Assembly (NCBI GenBank): GCA_017540085.1
Contig: JAFYBQ010000029.1
Location: forward strand, 1-64,000
Origin: Synergistaceae bacterium
GTDB lineage: Bacteria; Synergistota; Synergistia; Synergistales; Aminobacteriaceae
Direction: 5' to 3'
Length of the DNA: 64,000 nucleotides
The notes below the pieces were generated by a model. That model saw only the letters and a list, made by a program, of their open reading frames with translations, was not told the DNA's origin and did no database searches. The translations under genes and the position numbers were made by a program. Positions 1 through 7,961 of this stretch are shown in pieces. The stretch's first letter is position 1, and each line of letters begins with the position of its first letter.

Positions 1-23
1 AAAATACACAGGAGGTAAGCATA

Positions 24-265
24 ATGGAAGAAGCTAGACAGGAAAAACTCAAGATTAGCAACGACTTGCTCGATGCCATGCTCGTAGGGGTCAAAACTCA
101 AGACGATTTATGGGGCAAAGAGGGCATCATCACTCAGATAAACAAGGCTCTGTTAGAACGAATCCTTAACGCCGAGATGGATTTCCACCTCAATAACACA
201 GACGAAGGACGCGCAGCGGGCAACACAAGGAACGGATACGGCAAGAAAGACACTTTCGGGAAACG
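24..265 (+). pseudogene. IS256-family transposase, N-terminal fragment
   Basis: The reading frame opens with a good Shine-Dalgarno (AGGAGG at 11-16) and encodes the N-terminal DNA-binding part of an IS256/Mutator-type transposase: the EMDFHL and GNTRNGYGKK segments are the usual start of this family. Similarity stops near residue 75-80 and the frame ends at 284, so well over 300 residues, including the DDE catalytic core, are missing. Directly after the break, the opposite strand encodes the C-terminal end of the same kind of transposase, so this is an internally deleted and inverted relic rather than an active element. I see no clear terminal inverted repeats. Confidence 0.8.
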
Positions 266-375
266 GTCTGCGTATCTCTCATAGAAGTGACTTAATGCTT
301 TTGACCAGTTGCTTATCGGCATTGTCCACTTCTGGGATGCTTTTTCTATCGTTACCCATTTTCCGCGCCCTTCCA
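257..375 (-). pseudogene. IS256-family transposase, C-terminal fragment (inverted)
   Basis: On the minus strand the stretch containing KWTMPISNW followed by a YADRF-type end matches the C-terminus of IS256-family transposases (family pattern KWTMPIxNW...DR). It lies head-on against the N-terminal fragment on the plus strand, with the joint around 255-265. The ORF continues past the joint only as antisense of the N-terminal piece, so those residues are meaningless. No start codon or catalytic domain remains. It could have come from the same copy by inversion plus deletion, or from two copies. Confidence 0.7.
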
Positions 376-445
376 AACGTGAAATTATCGGCAACATGAA
401 ATCCTCCCCGCTCCATCGGCAAAGGACTTCCGGCGTTTTTGCGTT

Positions 446-768
446 CGTGATCACTATCGTCTGTAAATTCTCACTGTCGCGGTAAATTTATAATTTTATT
501 TTTATCCCATTTGAGTTATCTACCATCCCTTTCCTAAAATCAGTGGCATGTTAGCGTAAGGATTAAGGAAAAGTACCCCATCTTCGCTGGGATATATGTT
601 ACAGACAGGAACAGGAGAAAGTGTTTCGGAGAAGCGATTAGTAATCAGGAATCATGACATTGTATATAATTTACAGCAAAGGGCAGGAGTTTGGTATTCG
701 GTTAAGCACATTGAAGGCAGTACAGCCTATCTTCATCAGATAACCCCGCGGCTTAACTATTACAAGGC
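446..768. other. Gene-poor stretch after the IS256 relic
   Basis: No supported gene. A 76-codon plus-strand ORF (596-826) has no ribosome binding site and no recognisable protein and runs into the rplS terminator, so I do not call it. The AT-rich 480-560 segment may be IS-derived, but I cannot recognise an end sequence. Confidence 0.4.
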
Positions 769-806
769 AAAAAAAATTTCCCCCGCCGTTATGACAGGGG
801 AAAATC
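769..806 (-). terminator. Intrinsic terminator after rplS
   Basis: On the minus strand a TTTCCCC/GGGGAAA hairpin is followed by eight T residues, starting a few bases after the rplS stop codon. It ends the ylxM-ffh-rpsP-khpA-trmD-rplS operon. Confidence 0.85.
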
Positions 807-812
807 TTTCTG

Positions 813-1172
813 CTAGGCTTCTGTGAACTTCCTGCGCTCTTTGATTCTCGCGGCCTTCCCGCTGAGTTTCCGCAGGTAGTACAGCTTAGCGCGTCTGACT
901 TTTCCTTTGCGCTGTACTTCCACTTTGTCGATTGACGGGCAGTGTACCGGGAATATCCTCTCAACGCCGACACCGTTCGATATTTTCCTGACCGTGAATG
1001 TCTCATCGAGGCCGCCGTGCTGCTTTGCTATGACGATACCCTCAAAGACCTGTATGCGCTCTCTTGTGCCTTCTTTGATTTTTACATGCACCCTCAGAGT
1101 ATCACCCGGCCTGAAATCAGGCAGAGGCTCGGCTCTGTAGTATTTCTTCTGCACTAATTCTACTGCGTTCAA
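813..1172 (-). CDS. rplS: 50S ribosomal protein L19
   Basis: The 119-residue product is full length for L19, a large-subunit protein at the 30S-50S interface. Recognisable segments are the [17 protein letters not shown]-terminal part, the [11 protein letters not shown] strand, [11 protein letters not shown] and the basic C-terminal [20 protein letters not shown]. The start is a TTG at 1172, chosen because AAGGAGG lies 10 bases upstream and the protein begins as L19 normally does. It is the last gene of the operon, 20 bases after trmD, and is followed by a strong terminator. Confidence 0.97.
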   Translation of the reverse strand: MNAVELVQKKYYRAEPLPDFRPGDTLRVHVKIKEGTRERIQVFEGIVIAKQHGGLDETFTVRKISNGVGVERIFPVHCPSIDKVEVQRKGKVRRAKLYYLRKLSGKAARIKERRKFTEA

Positions 1173-1192
1173 CTCTGTAATTCCTCCTTCTT

Positions 1193-2314
1193 TTAACGTT
1201 TGCCCAAAAACCTGTCTAACGCTGTTCCGACTCTCACGTTCAGCGGCAAATCTGCTCCCTCAGCGAAAAGATACCCCGAAATCCCGCCGATGTCATCGGG
1301 AAATTCATCATCCTGCGCGAATATGAACAGTATATTTCCGTCATGCTCCAAGCATCTGCGCTTCACCTCAAGGCTGTGAAGAGAATTTTTCCTCGCGCCC
1401 TCCGAAACTTTCACCGCAAGCGTATCACCGTCAACAATTTTCTTCACACTGCCGATGATTTTCGCGCCCGGGTACATTTCCTTCATGGCCGCCCGTAACT
1501 CTCTGCTTTCTGCGGATATGTACGGCCTTCCCGCAACGTATGCCCGGCAGATCTCAGCAAGCCCCGAAAGATTCACGCCCTCATTTTTCACGGTTACTGC
1601 TACATTCACGCCCGAAAGATATTCCCTCACCGATGCCCGCGAAACTAAATCCGGCCTTCTCGTCAATGTCCGCCTGACTGCCTCGCGCCGCCTCCGCCGG
1701 GATATTTCTCCCGCGTTCCCTCCCGTCAAAACTTCAGGAACAGCAAGCCCCTCCCACATTGCCGGACGGGTGTAATTCGGGTTGTCAAGCATTCCGCGGT
1801 AAAATGAGTCCTCGATTACTGCCCTGCTTTTTCCCACAACACCAGGAACAAGCCGCGACATTGCGTCAGCTATAAGCATCGCCGGGATCTCTCCGCCCGT
1901 CAAAACACAGTCCCCTATGCTGATTTCTAGGTCAACATACCGTTCAACAAAGCGTTCGTCTATTCCCTCATAATGTCCGCAGATTATCGCTACATTGTCC
2001 TGAAGCGCGAGAGTCTCTATTATCTCCTGGCTGATTAACACCCCCTGCGGGGAAGGGTACACAACAAACGGCCTTTTTCCGCCTGATTCAGACGTTACGG
2101 AGTCTAATGCGTCCTTCAGCTGAGGAGCCGCCAATACCATCCCGCCCGAACCGAATGCGTAATCATCAATCTGTCTGTAATTTCCCCTGCCAAAATCACG
2201 CAGGTTAACCAGCTTAACGCCGACAAGCCCTCCTGAAACAGCACGGCCCGGAATACTTGTATGTAGAAATTCCGCGAATAGCTCCGGGAATGCCGTCAAT
2301 ATGCTTACGTTAAT
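1193..2314 (-). CDS. trmD: tRNA (guanine-N1)-methyltransferase TrmD fused to a TM1570-like SPOUT domain
   Basis: TrmD methylates G37 of tRNAs using S-adenosylmethionine, which prevents frameshifting. The first about 235 residues carry the TrmD SPOUT knot ([39 protein letters not shown]) and the NPNYTRP segment. Beyond these are about 130 extra residues resembling the TM1570-type RNA methyltransferase domain, which is a separate gene beside trmD in Thermotoga and is fused in some bacteria; here its GTGWG-like cofactor loop reads AQDDEF. The first conventional start is a TTG at 2299, but this cuts the conserved N-terminus. An ATT at 2314 gives [13 protein letters not shown], the normal TrmD start, and has GAGGA six bases upstream inside the end of khpA. 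I therefore favour the ATT. Confidence 0.93.
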   Translation of the reverse strand: MNVSILTAFPELFAEFLHTSIPGRAVSGGLVGVKLVNLRDFGRGNYRQIDDYAFGSGGMVLAAPQLKDALDSVTSESGGKRPFVVYPSPQGVLISQEIIETLALQDNVAIICGHYEGIDERFVERYVDLEISIGDCVLTGGEIPAMLIADAMSRLVPGVVGKSRAVIEDSFYRGMLDNPNYTRPAMWEGLAVPEVLTGGNAGEISRRRRREAVRRTLTRRPDLVSRASVREYLSGVNVAVTVKNEGVNLSGLAEICRAYVAGRPYISAESRELRAAMKEMYPGAKIIGSVKKIVDGDTLAVKVSEGARKNSLHSLEVKRRCLEHDGNILFIFAQDDEFPDDIGGISGYLFAEGADLPLNVRVGTALDRFLGKR

Positions 2315-2316
2315 GG

Positions 2317-2559
2317 CTAGTCCTCGATGATGTCAACATCAACCCTCTCTCCGGCCTTGACTGCTGCCGCTTTGGCCAACAGCCGGATAGCGTTGATCGT
2401 TGCACCCCTCTTCCCGATTACGCGCCCCACGTCCTCATGGGCAACCCGGATGAGGATTTTGCTTCCGCCGTCTTCCTCGCCGTTCTCTACTTCAACTGAG
2501 TCAGGCTGTGTAACAAGGTGTTTGACGATAAACTCTACAAGCTCTTTGTAATTGACCAT
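2317..2559 (-). CDS. khpA: KH-domain RNA-binding protein KhpA
   Basis: An 80-residue protein made of a single type-II KH domain, with the RVIGKRGATINAIR signature of the GXXG loop. KhpA (YlqC) binds RNA, often together with KhpB, and affects cell division and small-RNA-based regulation in Gram-positives. The AGGAGGTGCC ribosome binding site is strong. It lies between rpsP and trmD, which is the usual position (rpsP-ylqC-rimM-trmD), but rimM is absent from this operon. The trmD ribosome binding site lies in its last codons, which suggests translational coupling. Confidence 0.93.
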   Translation of the reverse strand: MVNYKELVEFIVKHLVTQPDSVEVENGEEDGGSKILIRVAHEDVGRVIGKRGATINAIRLLAKAAAVKAGERVDVDIIED

Positions 2560-2643
2560 TAAAGTGGCACCTCCTGTTTTATTCGCGGTCTACGATGAAA
2601 TTATTTTTTTGATGCTGTTTCCTGCTGAAAGAAAGCCTGCTGT

Positions 2644-2910
2644 TTATGCTTCCTTTGTCTTGAACTTCTCCCAGATTCCCTGCTTCTTTAAAAGCCCGCG
2701 CGCCGTGTCTGAAGGCAATGCGCCGTTCTTCAGCCAGTATAGAGCACGCTCCTCGTTGATATTCACTGTGGCCGGGTCTGTCATCGGGTTGTATGTTCCG
2801 ATAAGCTCGATGAATTTTCCGTCCCTCGGTGAACGCTCATCTGCTACAACAAGCCTGTAAAAGGGAGCTTTCTTTCTGCCCTGACGCGACAAACGAATCT
2901 TTACCGCCAT
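2644..2910 (-). CDS. rpsP: 30S ribosomal protein S16
   Basis: An 88-residue S16 with the classical N-terminus [23 protein letters not shown], followed by [14 protein letters not shown] and a short acidic/basic tail. S16 helps assemble the 5' domain of 16S rRNA. The AGGAGGTGC ribosome binding site lies 9-10 bases before the ATG. Gene order ffh-rpsP-khpA-trmD-rplS is widely conserved and supports a single transcript. Confidence 0.97.
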   Translation of the reverse strand: MAVKIRLSRQGRKKAPFYRLVVADERSPRDGKFIELIGTYNPMTDPATVNINEERALYWLKNGALPSDTARGLLKKQGIWEKFKTKEA

Positions 2911-2945
2911 TCTTGTTTTCGCACCTCCTGTAGTTTTACGCTGTA

Positions 2946-4334
2946 TTATCTTCCGAAACCGAACAACGATTTCAGCCGTCTGCTTCCCCCTGAGCCGGTG
3001 AATGACTTGAACATTTTTCTCATCTGCTCATACTGGGCAAGCAGCTGGTTCACGCTTTGGACTGAAGTCCCGGAACCCTGTGCAATTCTCCGCCGTCTTG
3101 AGCCTTTTATTATTCTCGGATTGCGTCTCTCTTCGCGGGTCATTGACTGGATTATTGCCTTGCTGCGCCTCAATGCTGATTCGTCAGCGTCCTCAGCCCG
3201 TAAACCTTTTATCTTGTCCATCCCCGGAATCATGCCCATGACCTTTTGAAGTGGCCCCATCTTTTCGAGTGCCTCAAACTGTTTCAATAACATTTCTAGG
3301 TCAAAAGACTTTGCGATTTTTCCGGGGGACTTGATTTCTGTATCTGCTATTCCTGCCGCCCTGACTTTTTCCGCCAAGCCCTGAATGTCGCCCATTCCCA
3401 TAATGCGCCCGGCCATTCTCTCAGGGCTGAACACCTCTAGAGCGTCCGTGTTCTCGCCGACACCCGCGAATTTCACCGGGATTCCTGTTACTGCTCTGAC
3501 AGACAGCGCGCTTCCTCCGCGTGCATCGCCGTCAAGTTTTGTGAGAATGAGTCCCGTCAGCGACAATAATTCGTGGAATGCCTTTGCCGCGTTCACTGCC
3601 TCCTGCCCTGTCATAGCGTCGACAACAAGAATCTTCTCATGAGGCGGGAGAATGTCAGCAATGCTCTTCAGCTCCGTCATCAATTCGTCATCAATGTGAA
3701 GCCTTCCGGCTGTGTCGAGGATTATAACGTCATTCATGTGGCCTTCCGCGTATTTCACCGCGCCCCGAACAACCGCGAGAACGTCAGGCGAGTTTTCCAT
3801 ACCCCTCTTCCGCTCGCGCTCCTTCCCCCCTAACGTAGGGGGGACAACAGGGGGGTTAGGCCCGAAAAACGCGACTTTAGCCCCTTCAGCGAGGACTCTC
3901 AGCTGCTCGACAGCAGCGGGGCGGCGCAAATCACACGCCACAACAAGCGGATTATGCGAACCCTTCAGGAGCCGGGCAAGTTTGACGGTGCTTGTAGTTT
4001 TCCCCGAACCCTGAAGGCCGACCATCAATATTACTGTGGGCGGTTTGGGCGAAATTATGAGGGGGGCAGGCTTTCCCATGAGCGATATTAATTCCTCGTA
4101 GACAATTGCCGAGATTCGCTCACTGGGTGTGATTGACTGCAGCACTTCCGCGCCGGAAGCCCTTTCACGTATGCGGGCTATGAAGTCTTTTGCCGTCCTG
4201 AAATCAACATCAGCCTCAAGCAATGACCGCCTGAGTTCCCTCATGGCCGCGTCAATGTCTTCCGGGGACAGTTTTCCTTTCCCGCCAAGTTTTGAGAATA
4301 AGGCCGATAATTTTTCCTTCAGAGCGTCAAACAT
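2946..4334 (-). CDS. ffh: Signal recognition particle protein Ffh with an in-frame repeat insert
   Basis: Ffh is the SRP GTPase that binds signal peptides and 4.5S RNA and delivers ribosomes to FtsY at the membrane (ftsY is at 37745 in this window). The N domain (1-90) leads to G1 [20 protein letters not shown], the DTAGRL G3 motif, [11 protein letters not shown]4 and a Met-rich M domain with [14 protein letters not shown] for RNA binding. Its 462 residues exceed the usual 440-450 because about 22 residues (159-181, Pro-rich then Lys/Arg/Glu-rich) sit between the VAFFG strand and the NSPDVLAVV helix. That DNA (3791-3860) is a C-run/G-run palindrome like the repeats at 31741-31880 and 41950-42080. 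A GGAGG site precedes the ATG; the start overlaps the ylxM end. Confidence 0.97.
   Translation of the reverse strand: MFDALKEKLSALFSKLGGKGKLSPEDIDAAMRELRRSLLEADVDFRTAKDFIARIRERASGAEVLQSITPSERISAIVYEELISLMGKPAPLIISPKPPTVILMVGLQGSGKTTSTVKLARLLKGSHNPLVVACDLRRPAAVEQLRVLAEGAKVAFFGPNPPVVPPTLGGKERERKRGMENSPDVLAVVRGAVKYAEGHMNDVIILDTAGRLHIDDELMTELKSIADILPPHEKILVVDAMTGQEAVNAAKAFHELLSLTGLILTKLDGDARGGSALSVRAVTGIPVKFAGVGENTDALEVFSPERMAGRIMGMGDIQGLAEKVRAAGIADTEIKSPGKIAKSFDLEMLLKQFEALEKMGPLQKVMGMIPGMDKIKGLRAEDADESALRRSKAIIQSMTREERRNPRIIKGSRRRRIAQGSGTSVQSVNQLLAQYEQMRKMFKSFTGSGGSRRLKSLFGFGR
3791..3860 (-). repeat. Palindromic GC-rich repeat inserted in frame in ffh
   Basis: The DNA holds CCCCCCTAACGTAGGGGGG followed by ACAACAGGGGGGTTAGG. 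It encodes residues of Ffh that have no counterpart in the family, including [13 protein letters not shown]. Its base pattern (C-run, short spacer with ACGTA/GCGTAA, G-run) matches the family also seen at 31741-31880 and 41950-42080. The host frame is kept. Confidence 0.65.
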
Positions 4335-4675
4335 GATTGATTTTCCTCCTTCGCCCCTGACTTTACGCGCAGTGCTTCATTCTCCGACTCAAGCTCCCGT
4401 ATTTTTTCCTCAAGATGACGGGTATTAGCCGCAAAATGTAAATCACGCTCAAGGCCGTCAAGTTTTCCCATGACATTCCGCGCAAGTGTATACACTGCCT
4501 GCCTGCTGATTCCGAGTACGTCGGCCGCCTCCGATAATGTCAGGTCAGAAAAGCATAATGTCTCGTAAACTTTCCTCTGTCTTTCTGTCAGCAATGGTGA
4601 ATAGAAATCGTACAGCAAATTGAAATGTACCCTGCGTTTCAGTATGTCATTGTCGTCCTTTGCGCTGTCAGTCAT
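4319..4675 (-). CDS. ylxM: YlxM-type helix-turn-helix protein (SRP operon)
   Basis: A 118-residue UPF0122/YlxM protein; the family binds DNA-like sigma-70 region 4 targets or the SRP and is usually found directly before ffh. An HTH is visible in LTLSEAADVLGISRQAVYTLARN, followed by a long coiled coil (HLEEKIRELESENEAL). The ORF can be extended to an ATG at 4738, which has a GGAG site, but that extension spans a consensus promoter, and residues before MTDSAKDDNDILKRRVHFN are unlike the family. I therefore start at 4675, which would be a leaderless or nearly leaderless message. Its end overlaps the ffh start by 16 bases. Confidence 0.88.
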   Translation of the reverse strand: MTDSAKDDNDILKRRVHFNLLYDFYSPLLTERQRKVYETLCFSDLTLSEAADVLGISRQAVYTLARNVMGKLDGLERDLHFAANTRHLEEKIRELESENEALRVKSGAKEENQSCLTL

Positions 4676-4682
4676 GATGAGG

Positions 4683-4710
4683 ATTATATCAACCTGTTTC
4701 AGGCTGTCAA
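4683..4710 (-). promoter_or_regulatory. Consensus sigma-70 promoter of the ylxM-ffh operon
   Basis: On the minus strand TTGACA (4710-4705), a 16-base spacer and TATAAT (4688-4683), preceded by TG in the extended -10 position. The predicted start of transcription is about 4676, adjoining the ATG at 4675, so the first gene would have no leader. Both hexamers are perfect. Confidence 0.75.
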
Positions 4711-4718
4711 GTGTTTTT

Positions 4719-4850
4719 GCTTTACAGAAATCAATCATGTGAACTACTCCGCCTATAGAGGCTGGAGCTTCCTAATTCTACGAGGCTGCAACACAAATCT
4801 TGCGACTCATGTTGTCTTACGTCCTCTCCAAAGGCGTGGATTCCCTGCGT
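4719..4850 (-). ncRNA. Predicted omega RNA (reRNA) and guide of the TnpB element
   Basis: In TnpB systems the guide RNA overlaps the 3' part of tnpB, ends its scaffold at the right-end hairpin and carries 16-20 bases of flanking DNA as guide. Here the scaffold would cover the last tnpB codons and the GCCT-CTAT-AGGC hairpin, and the guide would be the host bases from 4738 down to about 4719 (ATGATTGATTTCTGTAAAGC). The 5' end is not defined by the sequence. This is inference from family knowledge. Confidence 0.45.
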
Positions 4851-6044
4851 CCCACAGGTATTTTTCTTCGCAAGCAATATCATATTTCGCGCCGCGTGAA
4901 TGTCTCGGTCTTCTCTATATCCGCAGGAACATTCATATACCCTGTCTGCTAACGTTATATCTTTCTTGAGTTTCCCACATACTGGGCAATATTTCGTGGT
5001 TGGCTCTCTTGAGGACAGCACTGTTACCCGCTCATTATTCATCAGTTTTGCTTTCACTAGTCCTAATACTGAGTGTTGCACTGTCCTTCCGAACATGCCT
5101 TTATGCCATCCGGAAAGATTTTTATCCTGCATATATACATGTTCATGCTCTAACAGCTTATGCACGATTTTATTCGCTGTGTCTTTTTTACGGCTCGTTA
5201 ATTTCTGATATGCTTTCTGTAACAATTTCCTAGCTTTGTCCGACCCTGGAACGGGTGCGCCCGCGCAATTGTTTGAACCCTTCTTACGCCGAGCTATTAA
5301 ACGCTGGCACTTCTTTATCCGTTCACTTTCTCCAATCAGCACTTTATATTTTTCCCCGTCAGATGTCGTTATTGTCGTTTTTATTCCCATATCTATCCCG
5401 ATTTCAGACTTGTACTTTCTCTTTTCACCTCCTTTATTCTGGTAGGTCGTTATCACAAGATAATAGCCATCTGGCAAACTAAGTAAATTCGCATTCGCAA
5501 ACTCTATATCAGGGATATTCCAGAACTGATTTGCTCCTTTTATACGTATGCGTTCCTTGAAGCCTTGAATACCGATATGACATTCATCATAGAACCTGTA
5601 TGTTATTCTGTGTTGCTTGAGATTAATTGACACATAATCAGACTTGTAGCGCAAAGAACCTATCTTGCGCTTATGCTCACGAAGAGTTGCAAGAGCCTTC
5701 AAGCTGTCTTTCAAGCCTTGGATTACAGACTGTCTCATTTGCGATGAAATATATTGCAGTTCGTGTGTTACAGGCTGGCGGTCTTTGTCTAATCCATGCA
5801 CTGTGAGAGTTTTGCTGTCGTAGTCGTTGATGTCAGGGTCATTCATGAAGGTTAGAGTATCGTTATAGAGCCATTTAGCTTCAACAAAAAGCATTTTGAG
5901 GCGAGTTTTCTGCTGTTCATTAAGGTGAGAGATGTCGATTTTCACGCGATAGACTCGGCAAACCTGAGACTTGCGCTTCTGTTTTGTCTGTTTGCTTTGC
6001 TCTTTTATTCGTTCATTTTTCGCTAATCTCTCATTTTCTGTCAT
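4731..6044 (-). CDS. tnpB: TnpB RNA-guided nuclease (IS200/IS605 OrfB family)
   Basis: A 437-residue TnpB, the ancestor-type of Cas12, which cuts DNA using an RNA made from the element's right end. The RuvC nuclease motifs are complete: GIDMGIKTT (Asp), SSREPTTKYCPVCG (Glu side plus zinc-finger CxxC), the second zinc pair CSC and DRDIHAARNM (last Asp). The N-terminus is unusually Lys-rich. No tnpA partner is present, so transposition would need a transposase elsewhere. The frame runs through the element's likely right end (GTTCAC at 4744-4739), and the last residues and stop codon are read from host sequence. The gene looks intact and possibly functional. Upstream is GATATAAT about 15 bases before the ATG. 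Confidence 0.95.
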   Translation of the reverse strand: MTENERLAKNERIKEQSKQTKQKRKSQVCRVYRVKIDISHLNEQQKTRLKMLFVEAKWLYNDTLTFMNDPDINDYDSKTLTVHGLDKDRQPVTHELQYISSQMRQSVIQGLKDSLKALATLREHKRKIGSLRYKSDYVSINLKQHRITYRFYDECHIGIQGFKERIRIKGANQFWNIPDIEFANANLLSLPDGYYLVITTYQNKGGEKRKYKSEIGIDMGIKTTITTSDGEKYKVLIGESERIKKCQRLIARRKKGSNNCAGAPVPGSDKARKLLQKAYQKLTSRKKDTANKIVHKLLEHEHVYMQDKNLSGWHKGMFGRTVQHSVLGLVKAKLMNNERVTVLSSREPTTKYCPVCGKLKKDITLADRVYECSCGYREDRDIHAARNMILLAKKNTCGTQGIHAFGEDVRQHESQDLCCSLVELGSSSLYRRSSSHD

Positions 6045-6114
6045 GTGGATATTATATCCTAATGGCGCAATTCATCTCTCACCTAAAGAGGTTGGAGCCT
6101 TCTTGCGCGAAAAG
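4739..6114 (-). mobile_element. Solo-tnpB IS200/IS605-type element (predicted limits)
   Basis: Both ends carry a related small hairpin in the same orientation: GCTCCAACCTCTTTAGGT at the left (near 6077-6100) and GCTCCAGCCTCTATAGGC at the right (near 4750-4770). The right end is predicted at GTTCAC (4744-4739), after the GGCGGAGTA typical of this group. The left end is predicted just after TTAC (6118-6115), which would be the target/TAM side. The limits are inference; the paired hairpins and the gene are seen directly. Confidence 0.6.
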
Positions 6115-6158
6115 GTAAAATTCATTCACGCAAAAATTTTTTGAGGAGGCATCAGCGA

Positions 6159-6860
6159 ATGAAGCTGGCGAAATATTTTCTTGCGGTTTCTGTTACGGCG
6201 GTGATATGCGTTTTCGGAATGCGATGGCACTACACAGGGTCATTTATTCAGAGACAGAGAGCAGAGACCGACATACTCAATGATACGTACTACAAGATTC
6301 ACATCAGTATCTACGAGAGAATGCCGAGCAGTGAAGGCGGGATTGTGTTTCTTGGAGACAGTATTACGGATTACGCTCCGTTCAGCGAGATATTTTTTTC
6401 CTCCGGCCTGCCCGTAATCAACAGGGGAATCGCTGGGGACAATACATCCGGAGCATTGGCGCGGGTCGATGAGGTAATCAGCCTGAAGCCGTCAAAGCTG
6501 TTTATACTTCTCGGCACGAATGATATTGTCTACAACATGACAGCGGAGAGGACAGCGGAAAATCTCACCGAGATAATACGCAGGGTGCAGAAAGAATCCC
6601 CGTCAACAAAAATTTACGTTCAGACTCTCATGCCGACAAACCCGGATTTGCACACTCAGAGGCCGAACAGCGAAATAAATTCCCGCAACGAGAAAATCAT
6701 AGCCGTAGCGCGTGAGACAGGCTGCAATCTCATCGACACGAACAAGCACATGGCCGAGAACGGAATACTGCCGCGAAAATATACGGTTGACGGGCTTCAC
6801 CTGAGCGGGGAAGGCGTTTTGAGGTGGATGGAAATTCTTGCGCCTCATGTGAAGGAGTAA
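6159..6860 (+). CDS. SGNH/GDSL-family hydrolase, membrane-anchored or exported
   Basis: A 233-residue esterase/lipase-fold protein. An N-terminal hydrophobic segment (LAKYFLAVSVTAVICVFG) suggests a signal anchor, so it likely acts outside the inner membrane. SGNH blocks are FLGDSITD (catalytic Ser), RGIAGDNT (Gly block), LLGTNDI (Asn block) and DGLHLSGEG (Asp-His). Such enzymes deacylate sugars, lipids or lysophospholipids; the substrate cannot be read here. The start was placed at 6159 because GAGGAGG (6143-6149) sits nine bases before it; an earlier TTG at 6141 overlaps that site. It lies divergent to the TnpB element. Confidence 0.88.
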   Translation: MKLAKYFLAVSVTAVICVFGMRWHYTGSFIQRQRAETDILNDTYYKIHISIYERMPSSEGGIVFLGDSITDYAPFSEIFFSSGLPVINRGIAGDNTSGALARVDEVISLKPSKLFILLGTNDIVYNMTAERTAENLTEIIRRVQKESPSTKIYVQTLMPTNPDLHTQRPNSEINSRNEKIIAVARETGCNLIDTNKHMAENGILPRKYTVDGLHLSGEGVLRWMEILAPHVKE

Positions 6861-6903
6861 GAGTCAGGGAGTCAGGAAAATCCCGCGCCTGAAATTTTGC
6901 GGT

Positions 6904-7956
6904 TCACTTGAAGAATTTTGACGTGGGATATTTTGCCCGGCCTGCGTTGATGGCCTTTACGAGATTCCTGCGTATGTCGTCCGGCTTTGTCATTCCGTCA
7001 ATAGTTCCTGCGACAAAATGATTCCCGATGTATAACGCTCCCCGCTCAACGTGAATTTCATACGGGGCAAGCTCAAGCTGAAGATATTTGTCGAGAGACT
7101 CCCGGATTGACGGCATAAGGGCGCGGGACTCAGCAGACTTTTTCCCGATTACAGCAGGAAGGCCGTCAACAGTCAGCACAATGTCATTATCCCCCTCGCG
7201 TATATTAGTCCGGAGAAGCCCAAGCGAATATTTCCGCTCAATCGGGATTTTACGTTCATGAAGGATTTTGACGGCGGCGGCCAGTCGTTTGGGTGTCTCA
7301 GGGTGATTCAGGTATATTCCGTATTCTACAATAGGCTGCCTGTACTCCTCTGCCATGAAGTGTTCAAACAGCGTAATCATTCCCGTAGGCGAGTACCCCG
7401 ACTGAATGAGCGCGTCAAGTCCGAGACGGTCAGCTTCCGCTTCAAGCTCAAGTGTATACGCGCTTGTTACGGCAATCTGTGCGACCTGTGCGAGAATAAC
7501 CGGGGCGGCGGCTCCCCCTGAGAGTATCATTACGGCCAATGCTCCCAGCGTAACTTTGTCGGCATCAGCGGCCATCAGTAAAGAGTGCTTGCGGTCTGCG
7601 TGAATCATTTCATGAGCCATGACAGCAGCCAGTTCCGAGTCAGTCTTGAGAGCGTCAACAATTCCCGTTGTGAAAAATATAAATCCTCCCGGAATGCAGA
7701 AGGCGTTGAGCGCGTCAGTTTTCACAAGCCGTATTTCCCAGTCAAGACGGCGGGACATATGCGGCTCAAGTCTGCGTAATATCACCTCAAGTTTTGAGAT
7801 TATTGCGGGGTCTGAGGTAAGCGGCCACTGCTCTTCTATCTGCTTCACGGCGCGGCGGCCTATTTCGACTTCTTTGGCTAAATCGGGGTCAGGCTCTGCG
7901 GAATATGATATAACTGGGGAAAATATAAGCGCAAATAACAGTATTAACTTCTTCAT
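6904..7956 (-). CDS. M48-family zinc metalloprotease, exported
   Basis: A 350-residue secreted or periplasmic peptidase. A signal peptide (KKLILLFALIFSPVISYSA) precedes the M48 domain with the zinc motif HEMIH in AAVMAHEMIHADRKHS and the downstream glutamate in LELEAEADRLGLDAL. The layout resembles BepA/YfgC-type periplasmic proteases that survey outer-membrane assembly, though without TPR repeats; the last about 110 residues are a different, unassigned region. It lies just before a flgN-like/fliS pair, 5 bases after its upstream neighbour, so is probably cotranscribed. Confidence 0.9.
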   Translation of the reverse strand: MKKLILLFALIFSPVISYSAEPDPDLAKEVEIGRRAVKQIEEQWPLTSDPAIISKLEVILRRLEPHMSRRLDWEIRLVKTDALNAFCIPGGFIFFTTGIVDALKTDSELAAVMAHEMIHADRKHSLLMAADADKVTLGALAVMILSGGAAAPVILAQVAQIAVTSAYTLELEAEADRLGLDALIQSGYSPTGMITLFEHFMAEEYRQPIVEYGIYLNHPETPKRLAAAVKILHERKIPIERKYSLGLLRTNIREGDNDIVLTVDGLPAVIGKKSAESRALMPSIRESLDKYLQLELAPYEIHVERGALYIGNHFVAGTIDGMTKPDDIRRNLVKAINAGRAKYPTSKFFK

Positions 7957-7961
7957 TCCGG

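Noticed and set aside
596-826. 76-codon plus-strand ORF after the IS256 relic
   Set aside because: No ribosome binding site, no protein-like pattern and it runs into the rplS terminator.
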